Below, in pieces: positions 17,297 to 25,263 of a stretch of DNA of 49,642 nucleotides; position 1 is the first letter of the stretch, and each line of letters opens with the position of its first letter. The stretch spans positions 1 through 49,642 of the forward strand of contig NZ_CAJKIS010000015.1 in the NCBI RefSeq assembly GCF_905200055.1, in the 5' to 3' direction. The position numbers were made by a program, and so were the translations under genes. Source of the DNA: an uncultured Fusobacterium sp. (GTDB taxonomy: Bacteria; Fusobacteriota; Fusobacteriia; Fusobacteriales; Fusobacteriaceae). Under the pieces are notes generated by a model. That model saw only the letters and a program-made list of their open reading frames with translations. It ran no database searches and was not told the origin of the DNA.

Positions 17297-18724
17297 ATGA
17301 AAGAAAATCTAAAGAAAAATTTGCTATTGGATATAATTCCAATAATTTGTATCATGTTAGTAGGAGAAATTTCAATACTTCAATGGAAAATAGGTGTTGT
17401 TCCTCCTATTTTAACTGGAGTTTTAGCAGTAGGAATAGTAGCACATTTGAGAGGGAAAAAATTAAATGAGATTGAAGATGCAATGGGGAATGGATTAAAA
17501 AAAGTTTTTCCAGCACTTTTAACTGTAATATTAGTAGGAATGATTGTTAGTAGTTGGATAATAGGTGGAATTATTCCAACAATGGTATATTGGGGATTTA
17601 AAATAATTGATTTTAATAATTTTATTCCAATTGTTATGGTAGTAACAAGTATAGTAGCAATAATAACAGGAACTTCTTTTACTTCAATAGGAACAATTGG
17701 TGTATCATTTATAATTATAGCTAAACAAGTTGGAATACCATTGGAAATTACAGCAGGAGCAATAGTATCAGGAGCATTTTTAGGAGATAAGATGTCTCCA
17801 TTATCAGATACGACAAATATTTCAGCAGCTTTAGGAAAGACAGATCTTTTTGAGCATATTAAATATATGATGGTAGATACAGTACCAGCTTTTATTTTAT
17901 CTTTAATAGCTTTTAAAATAGTTGGTAATAATATTAAGATTGAAAATATAGATATGAGTAATATAAATAATTTTTTAACGGAGTTAAGTGGAGTGTTTAA
18001 TATTTCTCCTATATTATTACTAATTCCATTAATAATTATAATTTTAGGGATAAAAAAGATTCCATCAAATATAGTTTTATTTATATCTGTAATCTTAGGA
18101 ATAGTAAGTAGTTTTATATTTCAAAATTTTAAAGCTGTTGATATAATGAAAAGTGTAATAGTTGGAGTACATCAAAAATTTAATGATCCAGCAGTGGCAA
18201 AACTTTTCTCAAGAGGAGGAATAGGAGAGGTTAGTAGTACTGTTATTACAATTATCTTTATAGGATGTTTAGTTGGAATAATAAATGATTGTAATTCATT
18301 TGATAATTTATTAAATAGAATACAAAATAGTATAAAAAATTCAAAGCAATTAACAATAATGGTTTTTGTTGTTTCATTAGGAATAGGATTTATTACAGGA
18401 GCTCAACTTTTAGCAATAATTTTACCTATTTCAATATTTTTACCACTATTTGAGAAATTTGGCTTGAAAAATAAAAATATAACAAGAATAGTTGAAGCAA
18501 CAGGAACAGTTGGGATTACCTTAGTTCCATGGAGTGTCCCAGGAGTATTTATTGCAGGAACTTTAGGTGTAGAGATGTCTAAAGTTATTCCATTTTTGTT
18601 CTTTCCTATATTTGTATTAGCCATAAATCTATTATTAAATATAACTGGAATTGGTGTAAGTAAAGTAGGACAAAGAGTAAATATAAAGAGAAGGGTTCTA
18701 GCTTTTAATATTTTTGAAAAATGA
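17297..18724 (+). CDS. nhaC: Na+/H+ antiporter, NhaC family
   Basis: A 475-residue membrane protein with 10-12 hydrophobic segments. The NhaC-family signature GDKMSPLSDTTN is at 163-174 and a matching second-half motif with EATGTVGITLVPWSVPG lies near 400. Members exchange Na+ for H+ or carry malate or amino acids (MleN, TyrP-like forms), so ion specificity is not certain. AGGAG lies only two bases from an ATG at 17291 but eight bases from the ATG at 17297, so the latter is used. The upstream leader and terminator suggest controlled read-through. A PqqB-like gene follows after 22 bases. Confidence 0.87.
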   Translation: MKENLKKNLLLDIIPIICIMLVGEISILQWKIGVVPPILTGVLAVGIVAHLRGKKLNEIEDAMGNGLKKVFPALLTVILVGMIVSSWIIGGIIPTMVYWGFKIIDFNNFIPIVMVVTSIVAIITGTSFTSIGTIGVSFIIIAKQVGIPLEITAGAIVSGAFLGDKMSPLSDTTNISAALGKTDLFEHIKYMMVDTVPAFILSLIAFKIVGNNIKIENIDMSNINNFLTELSGVFNISPILLLIPLIIIILGIKKIPSNIVLFISVILGIVSSFIFQNFKAVDIMKSVIVGVHQKFNDPAVAKLFSRGGIGEVSSTVITIIFIGCLVGIINDCNSFDNLLNRIQNSIKNSKQLTIMVFVVSLGIGFITGAQLLAIILPISIFLPLFEKFGLKNKNITRIVEATGTVGITLVPWSVPGVFIAGTLGVEMSKVIPFLFFPIFVLAINLLLNITGIGVSKVGQRVNIKRRVLAFNIFEK

Positions 18725-18746
18725 TTTAAGAATAGGAGAAGAGGAT

Positions 18747-19604
18747 ATGGCAGTAAGAATAAAATTTTTAGGTATAGCACAAGATGCAGGAATACCTCAA
18801 ATAGGATGCAATTGCAAAGTTTGCAGTGAGATATATAGAGGGGAGAGAAAAGAAGAATATCCAGTTTCTTTAGGGATAATTAATGAAAAAACAGGAAAAA
18901 AATTTATGATCGAAGCAACTCCAGAATTTTCAAAGCAGTATAGAAAATTGATAGATATTGAAAAAGGAGAAAAATTAGGTGGAATAATTCTTACACATGC
19001 TCATATTGGACATTATACAGGACTTATGATGTTAGGAAGAGAAGCTTTAAATGCAAAGAAGCTAAAAGTTTTTGTAAGTAGTAAAATGGGAGAATTTTTA
19101 AAAAATAATGCTCCGTGGAATCAGCTTATAAAATTGGACAATATAGAGATCATTGAATTTAAAAATAGAGTTCCTTTTGTTTTAGATGAAGGAATAGAGG
19201 TTACTCCAATAGAAGTTACTCATAGAAATGAGTATGCAGATACTTATGGATTTTTAGTTAAAGGAGAAGATAAGATATTCTTTGTACCTGATATAGATCG
19301 TTGGAGTGGATTTGAAGATGACTTGAACAATTTAATAAAAGAGTGTAAAAAAGTAATAGTTGATGCTACTTTCTATACTAAAGAAGAGATTGGAAAAGTT
19401 AGAGGAAGAGATTTGAATGAGATACCTCATCCAACTATTGAGGAAACTATAAAATATGTTGAAGACAATAAACTTCTTTCTGAAAAAATAGTTTTTACAC
19501 ATTTTAACCATACAAATATGGTTTTATCTAATGAAGATATAAGAAAAAGTGTAGAAGAAAAGGGATTTATTATTTCGCAAGAGGACATGGAAATATTAAT
19601 TTAG
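18747..19604 (+). CDS. PqqB-like MBL-fold metallohydrolase
   Basis: A 285-residue protein of the coenzyme-PQQ-biosynthesis-B branch of the metallo-beta-lactamase fold. It has the structural zinc cluster CNCKVC (21, 23, 26) and a THAHIGH motif (83-89) in which the usual Asp of HxHxDH is Gly, as in PqqB. Later metal positions include ThrHisArg and PheThrHisPheAsn. GGAG and the ATG at 18747 are preferred to the upstream in-frame start at 18714, which lies inside nhaC. No other PQQ genes are present, so the job is probably another hydrolysis or oxidation. It is probably co-transcribed with nhaC. Confidence 0.8.
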   Translation: MAVRIKFLGIAQDAGIPQIGCNCKVCSEIYRGERKEEYPVSLGIINEKTGKKFMIEATPEFSKQYRKLIDIEKGEKLGGIILTHAHIGHYTGLMMLGREALNAKKLKVFVSSKMGEFLKNNAPWNQLIKLDNIEIIEFKNRVPFVLDEGIEVTPIEVTHRNEYADTYGFLVKGEDKIFFVPDIDRWSGFEDDLNNLIKECKKVIVDATFYTKEEIGKVRGRDLNEIPHPTIEETIKYVEDNKLLSEKIVFTHFNHTNMVLSNEDIRKSVEEKGFIISQEDMEILI

Positions 19605-19609
19605 AATAG

Positions 19610-19654
19610 ATTACACCTAAAATCTTAATAATAAGATAGAGGGTGTAATTTTTT
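19610..19654 (+). terminator. two-stage hairpin terminator
   Basis: Outer arms attacacc (19610-19617) and ggtgtaat (19642-19649), inner arms atctta (19622-19627) and taagat (19632-19637), followed by ttttt. Confidence 0.8.
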
Positions 19655-19728
19655 ATAAAAAAACAGAGTAGGAATATAAAGAAAAATAAAGTATAATGTA
19701 GATAAGATTTTTAAAAAGGGAGATTTAC

Positions 19729-20199
19729 ATGAGAAAAATTTTATTTTTAATCTATATATTTATTTTAAGCCTAACATCGATGGCTATAAGTGGGCAGGTA
19801 ATAGATGTAGCTGATGGAGATACTTTAGTAATAAGATCTGGGAGCAAAAAGATAAGAGTTAGAATGTATGGAATAGATGCACCAGAGTTAAAACAGAGGT
19901 ATGGAGAGATTTCAAAAAAATATCTAGAAGATAGAATTCTTAATAAAAAAGTAGATATAAAAGTGATGGATGAAGATAAATATGGAAGAAAAGTTGGAAA
20001 AGTTTTTTATAAGAGCAAAGATATGAACTTAGAGATGATAGCTACTGGAAATGCTTGGTTCTATGAGTATCATGCTAAAAGAGAAAAAGCATATAAAAAA
20101 GCTTTTAAAAAGGCTCAAGAGGAAAAATTAGGGCTATGGAGAGATAGAAATCCAGAGAACCCTAGAGAATATAGAATGAAACATAGAAGAGAGGACTGA
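19729..20199 (+). CDS. thermonuclease family (SNase-like) protein, exported
   Basis: A 156-residue nuclease of the staphylococcal nuclease fold. Residues 1-19 form a signal peptide, so it is exported. Active-site equivalents are all present: Asp31 (VADGDTL), Arg45, Asp50 and Glu53 (RMYGIDAPE), and Arg87 (DKYGR). It should be a calcium-dependent DNA/RNA endonuclease in the periplasm or outside the cell, scavenging nucleotides. The C-terminus (PENPREYRMKHRRED) is basic. A TATAAT at 19692-19697 could be its -10, without a clear -35. The M32 peptidase gene starts five bases after its stop. Confidence 0.9.
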   Translation: MRKILFLIYIFILSLTSMAISGQVIDVADGDTLVIRSGSKKIRVRMYGIDAPELKQRYGEISKKYLEDRILNKKVDIKVMDEDKYGRKVGKVFYKSKDMNLEMIATGNAWFYEYHAKREKAYKKAFKKAQEEKLGLWRDRNPENPREYRMKHRRED

Positions 20200-20204
20200 T
20201 ATTT

Positions 20205-21704
20205 ATGAAGAAAAAATTAAAAAAATTTGAAGAAATTATAAAAGAGAAAAAACTTATAGACGCATCACTTGAGATCTTACAATGGGATTTAGAGACAACA
20301 GCCCCTAAAAAGGGAAAAGAGTTAATAGCTGATGTATTTGGTTATTTAAGTATGAAAAGCTATAATTTAATGACTTCTGAAGAATTTATTAAATTAGTTG
20401 AAAAATTAAGTGAAAAAAAGGAAAAGCTTAATGATATCCAAAGAAAAGAGATAGAGGATATAACAGAAGAGATAGAGAAAATGAAAAAAATACCACCTAA
20501 AGAATATGAAGAGTATTCAAAACTTGTAGCTAGAAGTCAAGGGGTATGGGAAGAAGCTAAAAATAAAAATGATTTCAATCTATTTAAAGATGACTTGAAA
20601 AAAATATTTGAATATAATATTAAATTTGCAAACTATCAAAAGAAAGATGAAAAAAACATTTACGATGTTCTTCTTAATGAGTATGAAAAGGGAATGGACA
20701 CTAAAAAATTAGATAAGTTCTTTAAAAGTTTAAGAGAAGAGATTGTACCACTATTGAAGAAAGTAAAAGAGAGTAAGGTAAAAAATGATTTTGAATTTTT
20801 ATCTAAAAAGGTAGATATTCAAACTCAAAGAAAGTTTAATAATTATTTAGCATCATATTTAGGATTTGATTTTGATAGAGGAGTTTTAGCTGAAAGTGAG
20901 CATCCTTTTACTATGAATATCGATAAAAATGATGTTAGAATGACAACAAAATTTATTGAAGATCAACCTTTCTCTAGTATTTTTAGTGTTATCCATGAAA
21001 GTGGACATGGAATATATGAACAACAGATAGGTGATGACTTACAAGGAACAATATTAGCATCTGGTGGTTCTATGGGAATACATGAGTCACAATCTAGATT
21101 CTATGAGAATATTCTTGGAAGAAGTTTAGCTTTCTGGGAAGGAATTTATAAAAATGGAATTGAAAACTTCCCAGCATTAAAAGAGATAGATATAAATGAA
21201 CTATATAGAGGGGTAAATAAAGTTGAACCATCACTTATAAGAACAGAAGCAGATGAGCTTACTTATTCATTACATATAATGGTAAGATATGAGATAGAAA
21301 AGGGAATTATTAATGGAGAGTTAGATATAGATAAACTTCCAGAGATTTGGAATAAGAAGATGGAAGAGTATCTAGGGGTAGTTCCTGAATCTGATAGTGA
21401 AGGGGTTTTACAAGATGTACACTGGGCAGGTGGAATGATAGGATATTTCCCATCATATGCTTTAGGAAGTGTTTATGCTGCTCAACTATATCATAAAATG
21501 AAAGAGGATATAGATGTAGATCAACTATTAAGAAGTGGAAAATTAGATATAATAAAAGGTTGGTTAAGAGATAGAATCCATGTTTATGGTAAATTAAGAG
21601 GAACTGCTGAACTTATAAAAGAGATAACAGGAGAGGATCTTGAACCTAAATACTACATTGATTATTTAAAAGAAAAATACTCTAAAATATACAATTTAGA
21701 TTAA
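20205..21704 (+). CDS. carboxypeptidase M32
   Basis: A 499-residue cytoplasmic metallocarboxypeptidase of the thermostable Taq/Pfu type. The HExxH zinc motif is at 264-268 (HESGH), and the family segments HPFTMNIDKNDVRMTT and GIHESQSRFYEN flank it. It removes C-terminal residues (other than Pro) from peptides. The length is as expected. Its ribosome site lies inside the end of the nuclease gene, so the two are probably cotranscribed, and lemA follows after 16 bases. Confidence 0.94.
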   Translation: MKKKLKKFEEIIKEKKLIDASLEILQWDLETTAPKKGKELIADVFGYLSMKSYNLMTSEEFIKLVEKLSEKKEKLNDIQRKEIEDITEEIEKMKKIPPKEYEEYSKLVARSQGVWEEAKNKNDFNLFKDDLKKIFEYNIKFANYQKKDEKNIYDVLLNEYEKGMDTKKLDKFFKSLREEIVPLLKKVKESKVKNDFEFLSKKVDIQTQRKFNNYLASYLGFDFDRGVLAESEHPFTMNIDKNDVRMTTKFIEDQPFSSIFSVIHESGHGIYEQQIGDDLQGTILASGGSMGIHESQSRFYENILGRSLAFWEGIYKNGIENFPALKEIDINELYRGVNKVEPSLIRTEADELTYSLHIMVRYEIEKGIINGELDIDKLPEIWNKKMEEYLGVVPESDSEGVLQDVHWAGGMIGYFPSYALGSVYAAQLYHKMKEDIDVDQLLRSGKLDIIKGWLRDRIHVYGKLRGTAELIKEITGEDLEPKYYIDYLKEKYSKIYNLD

Positions 21705-21720
21705 GGGGAAGTGATTAAAT

Positions 21721-22275
21721 ATGATTATGCTTGGTATTATTCTTGGAATTATTATATTGCTGATTATAATTACAATTTCTTATCAAAATAGATTTGTAAA
21801 ACTTCATGAAAGGGTAAAAAATTCTTGGAGTCAGATAGAGGTTCAACTTCAAAAAAGATTGGATCTAATTCCAAATTTAGTGGAAACAGTAAAAGGGTAT
21901 GCAACACATGAAAAGGAGACTTTAGAGAAGGTTACATCTGCAAGAACACGTTATATGTCAGCAGGAACAGTAGATGAAAAAATGGCTGCTAATGGAGAGA
22001 TATCAGGACTATTAAGTAGATTAATGGTTGTTTCAGAGCAATATCCAGATTTAAAAGCAAATGTAAATTTTTTAGAACTTCAAAAGGAATTAAAAGATAT
22101 AGAGAGTAAAATAGGATTTGCAAGACAGTTTTATAATGATACTGTTACATCATACAATCAAAGTATAAAGATGATACCAGGTAGCATTTTTGCAGGAATA
22201 TTTAATTTTAGAGAGGAACCATTATTTAAAGCTACAGAGGGAGCTAATGAAGCCCCTAAGGTAAAATTTAATTAA
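21721..22275 (+). CDS. lemA: LemA family protein
   Basis: A 184-residue membrane-anchored protein. One N-terminal membrane helix (about 2-22) precedes a helical domain with the family signature NSWSQIEVQLQKRLDLIPNLVETVKGYA (residues about 37-64). The end FNFREEPLFKATEGANEAPKVKF is the standard LemA terminus. Function is poorly defined in the family. The usual partner (a TPM-domain or HtpX-type gene) is not next to it. AGGGGAAGTGAT precedes the start. Confidence 0.9.
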   Translation: MIMLGIILGIIILLIIITISYQNRFVKLHERVKNSWSQIEVQLQKRLDLIPNLVETVKGYATHEKETLEKVTSARTRYMSAGTVDEKMAANGEISGLLSRLMVVSEQYPDLKANVNFLELQKELKDIESKIGFARQFYNDTVTSYNQSIKMIPGSIFAGIFNFREEPLFKATEGANEAPKVKFN

Positions 22276-22288
22276 AATATTTATTAAG

Positions 22289-22345
22289 AGATGGTTAAAA
22301 TAGAAAAGATTATACTTTTTTAATTTTAATCATCTTTTATTTTTA
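22289..22345 (+). terminator. terminator of lemA
   Basis: Thirteen-base arms agatggttaaaat (22289-22301) and attttaatcatct (22323-22335) pair with one G-U; tttattttt follows. Confidence 0.7.
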
Positions 22346-22356
22346 AGGAGGGATGA

Positions 22357-23070
22357 ATGAATAGTTTTGCAGTTGAATTAACAGCTAGAGAGATTATTAT
22401 TAGAATTGCAATGTCAGTTTTAATCGGTGGAATGATTGGATATGAGAGAGGACACAATAATAGACCAGCAGGGTTTAGAACACATATATTAGTTTGCTTG
22501 GGAGCTACTGTTGTATCAATGGTACAAGATTGTTTAAGAATAGAGATAGTTAAATTTGCTGTAACAAATGGAGTAGCAGCTCAAGTTATAAAGACAGATT
22601 TAGGGAGAATAGGGGCTCAAGTTGTCAGTGGAATAGGATTTTTAGGTGCAGGAACTATAATGAGAGATAAGGGAACTATTGGTGGTTTAACAACAGCAGC
22701 ATCTATTTGGGTAACTGGTTGTATAGGATTAGGAATTGGTTGGGGATTCTATTCAATGACATTTATAGCAGGAGTAGTTGTATTAATTGTATTGGTAACT
22801 TTAAAAGCTGTTGAAAGAAGATTTATAGATGAAAAAATTATATCTAAGATAGAAGTTGAATATTTAGGTGATTTAGAAAATGGAATTTATTATTCTAAAA
22901 CTAATGATATATTTAAAATGTTTGATATAAGAGTAAGATCAATGCAAAAATCTCAAGAGAATAATAGGGTAGTATACACTTTGATTATTCCAAAACAATA
23001 TAATCTTTTAGATTTGACTTCAGAATTTTATAAGACTAAAGAGGTAATTTCTATAACAATATTGAAATAG
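22357..23070 (+). CDS. MgtC/SapB family membrane protein
   Basis: A 237-residue protein with four to five membrane helices in the first 155 residues and a C-terminal ACT-like cytoplasmic domain. Signature elements are LIGGMIGYERGHNNRPAGFRTHILVCLGA and GIGFLGAGTIMRDKGTIGGLTTAASIWVTGCIG. Members are linked to magnesium homeostasis and virulence in other bacteria, but without mgtB nearby the role is open. AGGAGGGATGA precedes the ATG. The stop codon is inside a hairpin that marks the edge of the restriction-modification island. Confidence 0.88.
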   Translation: MNSFAVELTAREIIIRIAMSVLIGGMIGYERGHNNRPAGFRTHILVCLGATVVSMVQDCLRIEIVKFAVTNGVAAQVIKTDLGRIGAQVVSGIGFLGAGTIMRDKGTIGGLTTAASIWVTGCIGLGIGWGFYSMTFIAGVVVLIVLVTLKAVERRFIDEKIISKIEVEYLGDLENGIYYSKTNDIFKMFDIRVRSMQKSQENNRVVYTLIIPKQYNLLDLTSEFYKTKEVISITILK

Positions 23071-23092
23071 AGGGAAGAAAACTTCCCTCTAT
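23067..23092. terminator. hairpin between mgtC and the restriction gene
   Basis: Perfect eleven-base arms atagagggaag (23067-23077) and cttccctctat (23082-23092) around aaaa, overlapping the mgtC stop. The two genes converge here. No immediate T-run follows on either strand, so terminator function is likely but not textbook. Confidence 0.6.
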
Positions 23093-23112
23093 TGATAAAA
23101 AATATTTTATTT

Positions 23113-23913
23113 TTAATTAAGAGATTCTTTAAAAATTTCTAAATCTTTTTTATCTTGAGATTTAATAGAAGTAACAGAAAAAATAACAGTAGGATTATTA
23201 GTTTCACTTAATTTTTTTATAACGTAATTATAATCAGTTTTAGTAATATAAATTTTAAAATCTTGTAACTCAAATTCTTTATCTTCTATTTTTTCAGTAT
23301 ATTTAGTTAAAGTTAAAATTTTTTTCTTATCCTTTTTTTCAATAGTTAAATTTATTTTTAACATTTTTTTTAAAAATTCTTCTACTTGTGAAATATTTTT
23401 ATCAGGAAGATTTCTAGAACCGCTTTTTTTACGTCGAATATTTCCATTTATTTTAAAATAAAAATCATATTTTTCTAATGGAAAAATTATAAATTTATTT
23501 TTATATTTAGAAATTACATATTTTACTTTTTTAGTTTTATAATAATTTTTTATCCAGTCAGAAAAGTAATTTTGGTTTATATTTATTTTTAATGCCTTAC
23601 TTTTAACATTTTTATAATTATCAAAATTATAATTTAAATTATTTAATATAATAGTAGTAACGTTATTTTCTGATGTTTTATTTTTAGGGCTAAAAATAAA
23701 TTTATCTTTTTCTAAGAGTACAACAAATTGACCACTTTGAGCTTTTGGCATTTTAACTTCAATAGAAAATCTGTATTGGTTATCAATAAAAACTTCGATA
23801 TCAGGTTTGGTAGAATCACTTTTTCCTTTATAAATAAATTTAATATGATCATTTCCATAATGTTCATTTAAATATAGACAACATATTTCTTCAAAATTTT
23901 CCCAGTTAGACAT
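23113..23913 (-). CDS. type II restriction endonuclease, HhaI-like (predicted GCGC)
   Basis: A 266-residue PD-(D/E)xK nuclease. GGAGGT selects the ATG at 23913 over an in-frame start four codons earlier. The active site is Asp38 (KPD) with Glu52 and Lys54 (IEVK). From memory, the protein follows R.HhaI closely: an N-terminal NWxxFE...YLNxxYGN, then KGxSDST, MPxxQxGQFV, SPKNK, WIKxYYKxKxVK, FIIFPxE and KKSGSR. HhaI cuts GCGC, and the neighbouring methylase is also HhaI-like, which supports the same specificity. It lies 14 bases after the C gene on the same strand and should be C-dependent in expression. The fold is certain; the site is inferred. Confidence 0.85.
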   Translation of the reverse strand: MSNWENFEEICCLYLNEHYGNDHIKFIYKGKSDSTKPDIEVFIDNQYRFSIEVKMPKAQSGQFVVLLEKDKFIFSPKNKTSENNVTTIILNNLNYNFDNYKNVKSKALKININQNYFSDWIKNYYKTKKVKYVISKYKNKFIIFPLEKYDFYFKINGNIRRKKSGSRNLPDKNISQVEEFLKKMLKINLTIEKKDKKKILTLTKYTEKIEDKEFELQDFKIYITKTDYNYVIKKLSETNNPTVIFSVTSIKSQDKKDLEIFKESLN

Positions 23914-23927
23914 ATACACCTCCATTG

Positions 23928-24137
23928 TTATTCAAAATTTAATAAATCTTTCATTGATATTTCTAAAGCATTGGCAAGTTGATATAATTTTTCAATAGAT
24001 ACATTTTTTACTCCCCTTTCTATATCACTAATATAGCTTCTATCTATATTTGCCAATTCAGAAAGTTTTTCTTGTGTTAAATTTTTTTGTTTTCTTAGTT
24101 TTTTTAAATGACATCCAAATTTAATTTTAATATCCAT
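23928..24137 (-). CDS. controller (C) protein, XRE family
   Basis: A 69-residue single-domain helix-turn-helix protein (HTH about 20-40: LSELANIDRSYISDIERG). Its size, its place directly before the endonuclease gene and the palindromic operator next to it mark it as a type II C protein. Such proteins activate their own and the R gene at low level and repress at high level, delaying the endonuclease until methylation is complete. There is no ribosome-binding site before the ATG, and a good -10 lies six bases upstream, so the mRNA is probably leaderless, as known for several C genes. Confidence 0.88.
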   Translation of the reverse strand: MDIKIKFGCHLKKLRKQKNLTQEKLSELANIDRSYISDIERGVKNVSIEKLYQLANALEISMKDLLNFE

Positions 24138-24143
24138 ATATTA

Positions 24144-24172
24144 ATATTAGTAGTTTATAGTCAACAATTCAA
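24144..24172 (-). promoter_or_regulatory. promoter of the C-R genes
   Basis: On the minus strand TTGAAT (24172-24167), 17-base spacer and TAATAT (24149-24144). Six bases separate the -10 from the C-gene ATG at 24137, so transcription should begin at or next to the start codon. Confidence 0.6.
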
Positions 24173-24187
24173 TAGACTATAAACTAC
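24150..24187. promoter_or_regulatory. C-box operator (perfect inverted repeat)
   Basis: Arms gtagtttatagtc (24150-24162) and gactataaactac (24175-24187) are perfect reverse complements with a 12-base spacer. The AGTC/GACT ends resemble known C-boxes. One arm lies inside the spacer of the C promoter and the other just upstream of its -35, matching the activate-then-repress layout of C proteins. The right arm is also about nine bases upstream of the methylase -35. Confidence 0.75.
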
Positions 24188-24195
24188 AAAAATTA

Positions 24196-24224
24196 TAGAA
24201 AAATAAAGTTAAATATGGTAAGAT
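24196..24224 (+). promoter_or_regulatory. candidate promoter of the methylase gene
   Basis: TAGAAA (24196-24201), 17-base spacer, TAAGAT (24219-24224) with TATGG just upstream (extended -10). The weak -35 is compensated by the extended -10, so the methylase could be made without the C protein. Confidence 0.5.
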
Positions 24225-24264
24225 TATTTTTAGAAACTTTGGTTAAAATTATGGAGGTATAATA

Positions 24265-25209
24265 ATGAATTTTATAGATTTATTTTCAGGAATTGGTGGA
24301 TTTAGAATAGCTTTAGAATCATATGGACTTAACTGTGTTTTTTCTTCAGAAAAAGATAAATATGCAAGTCAAACATACGCAGAAAATTTTGGAGAACTTC
24401 CTTCAGGGGATATAACTAAAATTAATGTAAAAGATATTCCTAGGCATGATATAATTTGTGCTGGATTTCCATGTCAACCATTTAGTATTAGTGGTTCTCA
24501 AAAAGGATTTGAAGATTCTAGAGGAACATTGTTTTATGAAATTGCTCGAATAGCTTCTTATCATAAGCCTAAAATTTTATTTTTAGAAAATGTAGCAAAT
24601 TTAAAAAAACATAATGATGGAAAGACAATAAAACATATGGTTTCTATTTTAGAGGAATTAAATTATAATGTTTTTTATGATGTGTTAAATGCTAGCGATT
24701 ATGGAGTTCCACAATCTAGAAAAAGAGTATATTTTGTTGCATTTAGAAAAGATCTAAAAATAGAGAGCTTCAAATTTCCTGATCCATTAAAAAAAGATAT
24801 TGTATTAGAAGATGTGCTTTTAAATGATAATTTAGTAGAAAAATATATTATAAAAAGACCTGATATAAAGATAACAAAATTAGATATAGAGAAACGAGTC
24901 AATAAACCAGTAAGAATAGGGACTATAAATAAAGGAGGACAAGGGGATAGAATTTATAGTGTTAAAGGACATGCTATAACTCTTTCAGCTGAAGGAGGGG
25001 GAGCAGGATCAAAAACAGGAGCATATTTAGTTAATGGAAAAGTAAGAAAGTTATCTCCAGAAGAATGTAAATTAGTTCAAGGATTTCCAAAAGAATATAA
25101 AATTGTTGTTTCAGATAATCAAGCTTGGAAACAATTTGGTAATTCTGTTGCAGTTCCGGTATTAAAGGAAATCATATCAACAATTTTAAATTTAAAAGAA
25201 TTTAAGTAA
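24265..25209 (+). CDS. DNA (cytosine-5) methyltransferase, HhaI-like (predicted GCGC)
   Basis: A 314-residue m5C methylase, slightly shorter than M.HhaI (327). Motif I is FSGIGG (7-12), the catalytic Cys70 is in PCQ, ENV is 108-110, motif VIII is QSRKRVYF (150-157) and motif X is QFGNSVAVPV near 290-299. The recognition domain (about 217-260) matches my recollection of M.HhaI: KGGQGxRIYS, ITLSAxGGG, KTGxYLVNGKxRKL. It keeps the Gln226 and Arg229 equivalents of Gln237 and Arg240. The Tyr in the second loop is Glu here. It protects the host from the adjacent endonuclease. GGAGG precedes the ATG. Confidence 0.93.
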   Translation: MNFIDLFSGIGGFRIALESYGLNCVFSSEKDKYASQTYAENFGELPSGDITKINVKDIPRHDIICAGFPCQPFSISGSQKGFEDSRGTLFYEIARIASYHKPKILFLENVANLKKHNDGKTIKHMVSILEELNYNVFYDVLNASDYGVPQSRKRVYFVAFRKDLKIESFKFPDPLKKDIVLEDVLLNDNLVEKYIIKRPDIKITKLDIEKRVNKPVRIGTINKGGQGDRIYSVKGHAITLSAEGGGAGSKTGAYLVNGKVRKLSPEECKLVQGFPKEYKIVVSDNQAWKQFGNSVAVPVLKEIISTILNLKEFK

Positions 25210-25252
25210 TTCAAATAGCTTTCTATAAATTTTTATAGAAAGCTATTTGAAT
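25209..25252. terminator. 44-bp perfect palindrome between the methylase gene and galE
   Basis: Arms 25209-25229 and 25232-25252 are perfect 21-base complements with a two-base centre. It starts at the last base of the methylase stop. It probably ends both converging transcripts (methylase rightward, galE leftward), but neither side has a T-run. Confidence 0.6.
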
Positions 25253-25263
25253 AAAGTTATTTA

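Noticed and set aside
17236..17469. 77-codon frame overlapping the nhaC terminator and 5' end
   Set aside because: It starts inside the terminator stem, has no ribosome site and is out of frame with the well-supported nhaC gene.
18403..18780. 125-codon antisense frame across the nhaC 3' end
   Set aside because: Lies opposite a conserved transporter gene; typical shadow frame of AT-rich DNA with no start signals.
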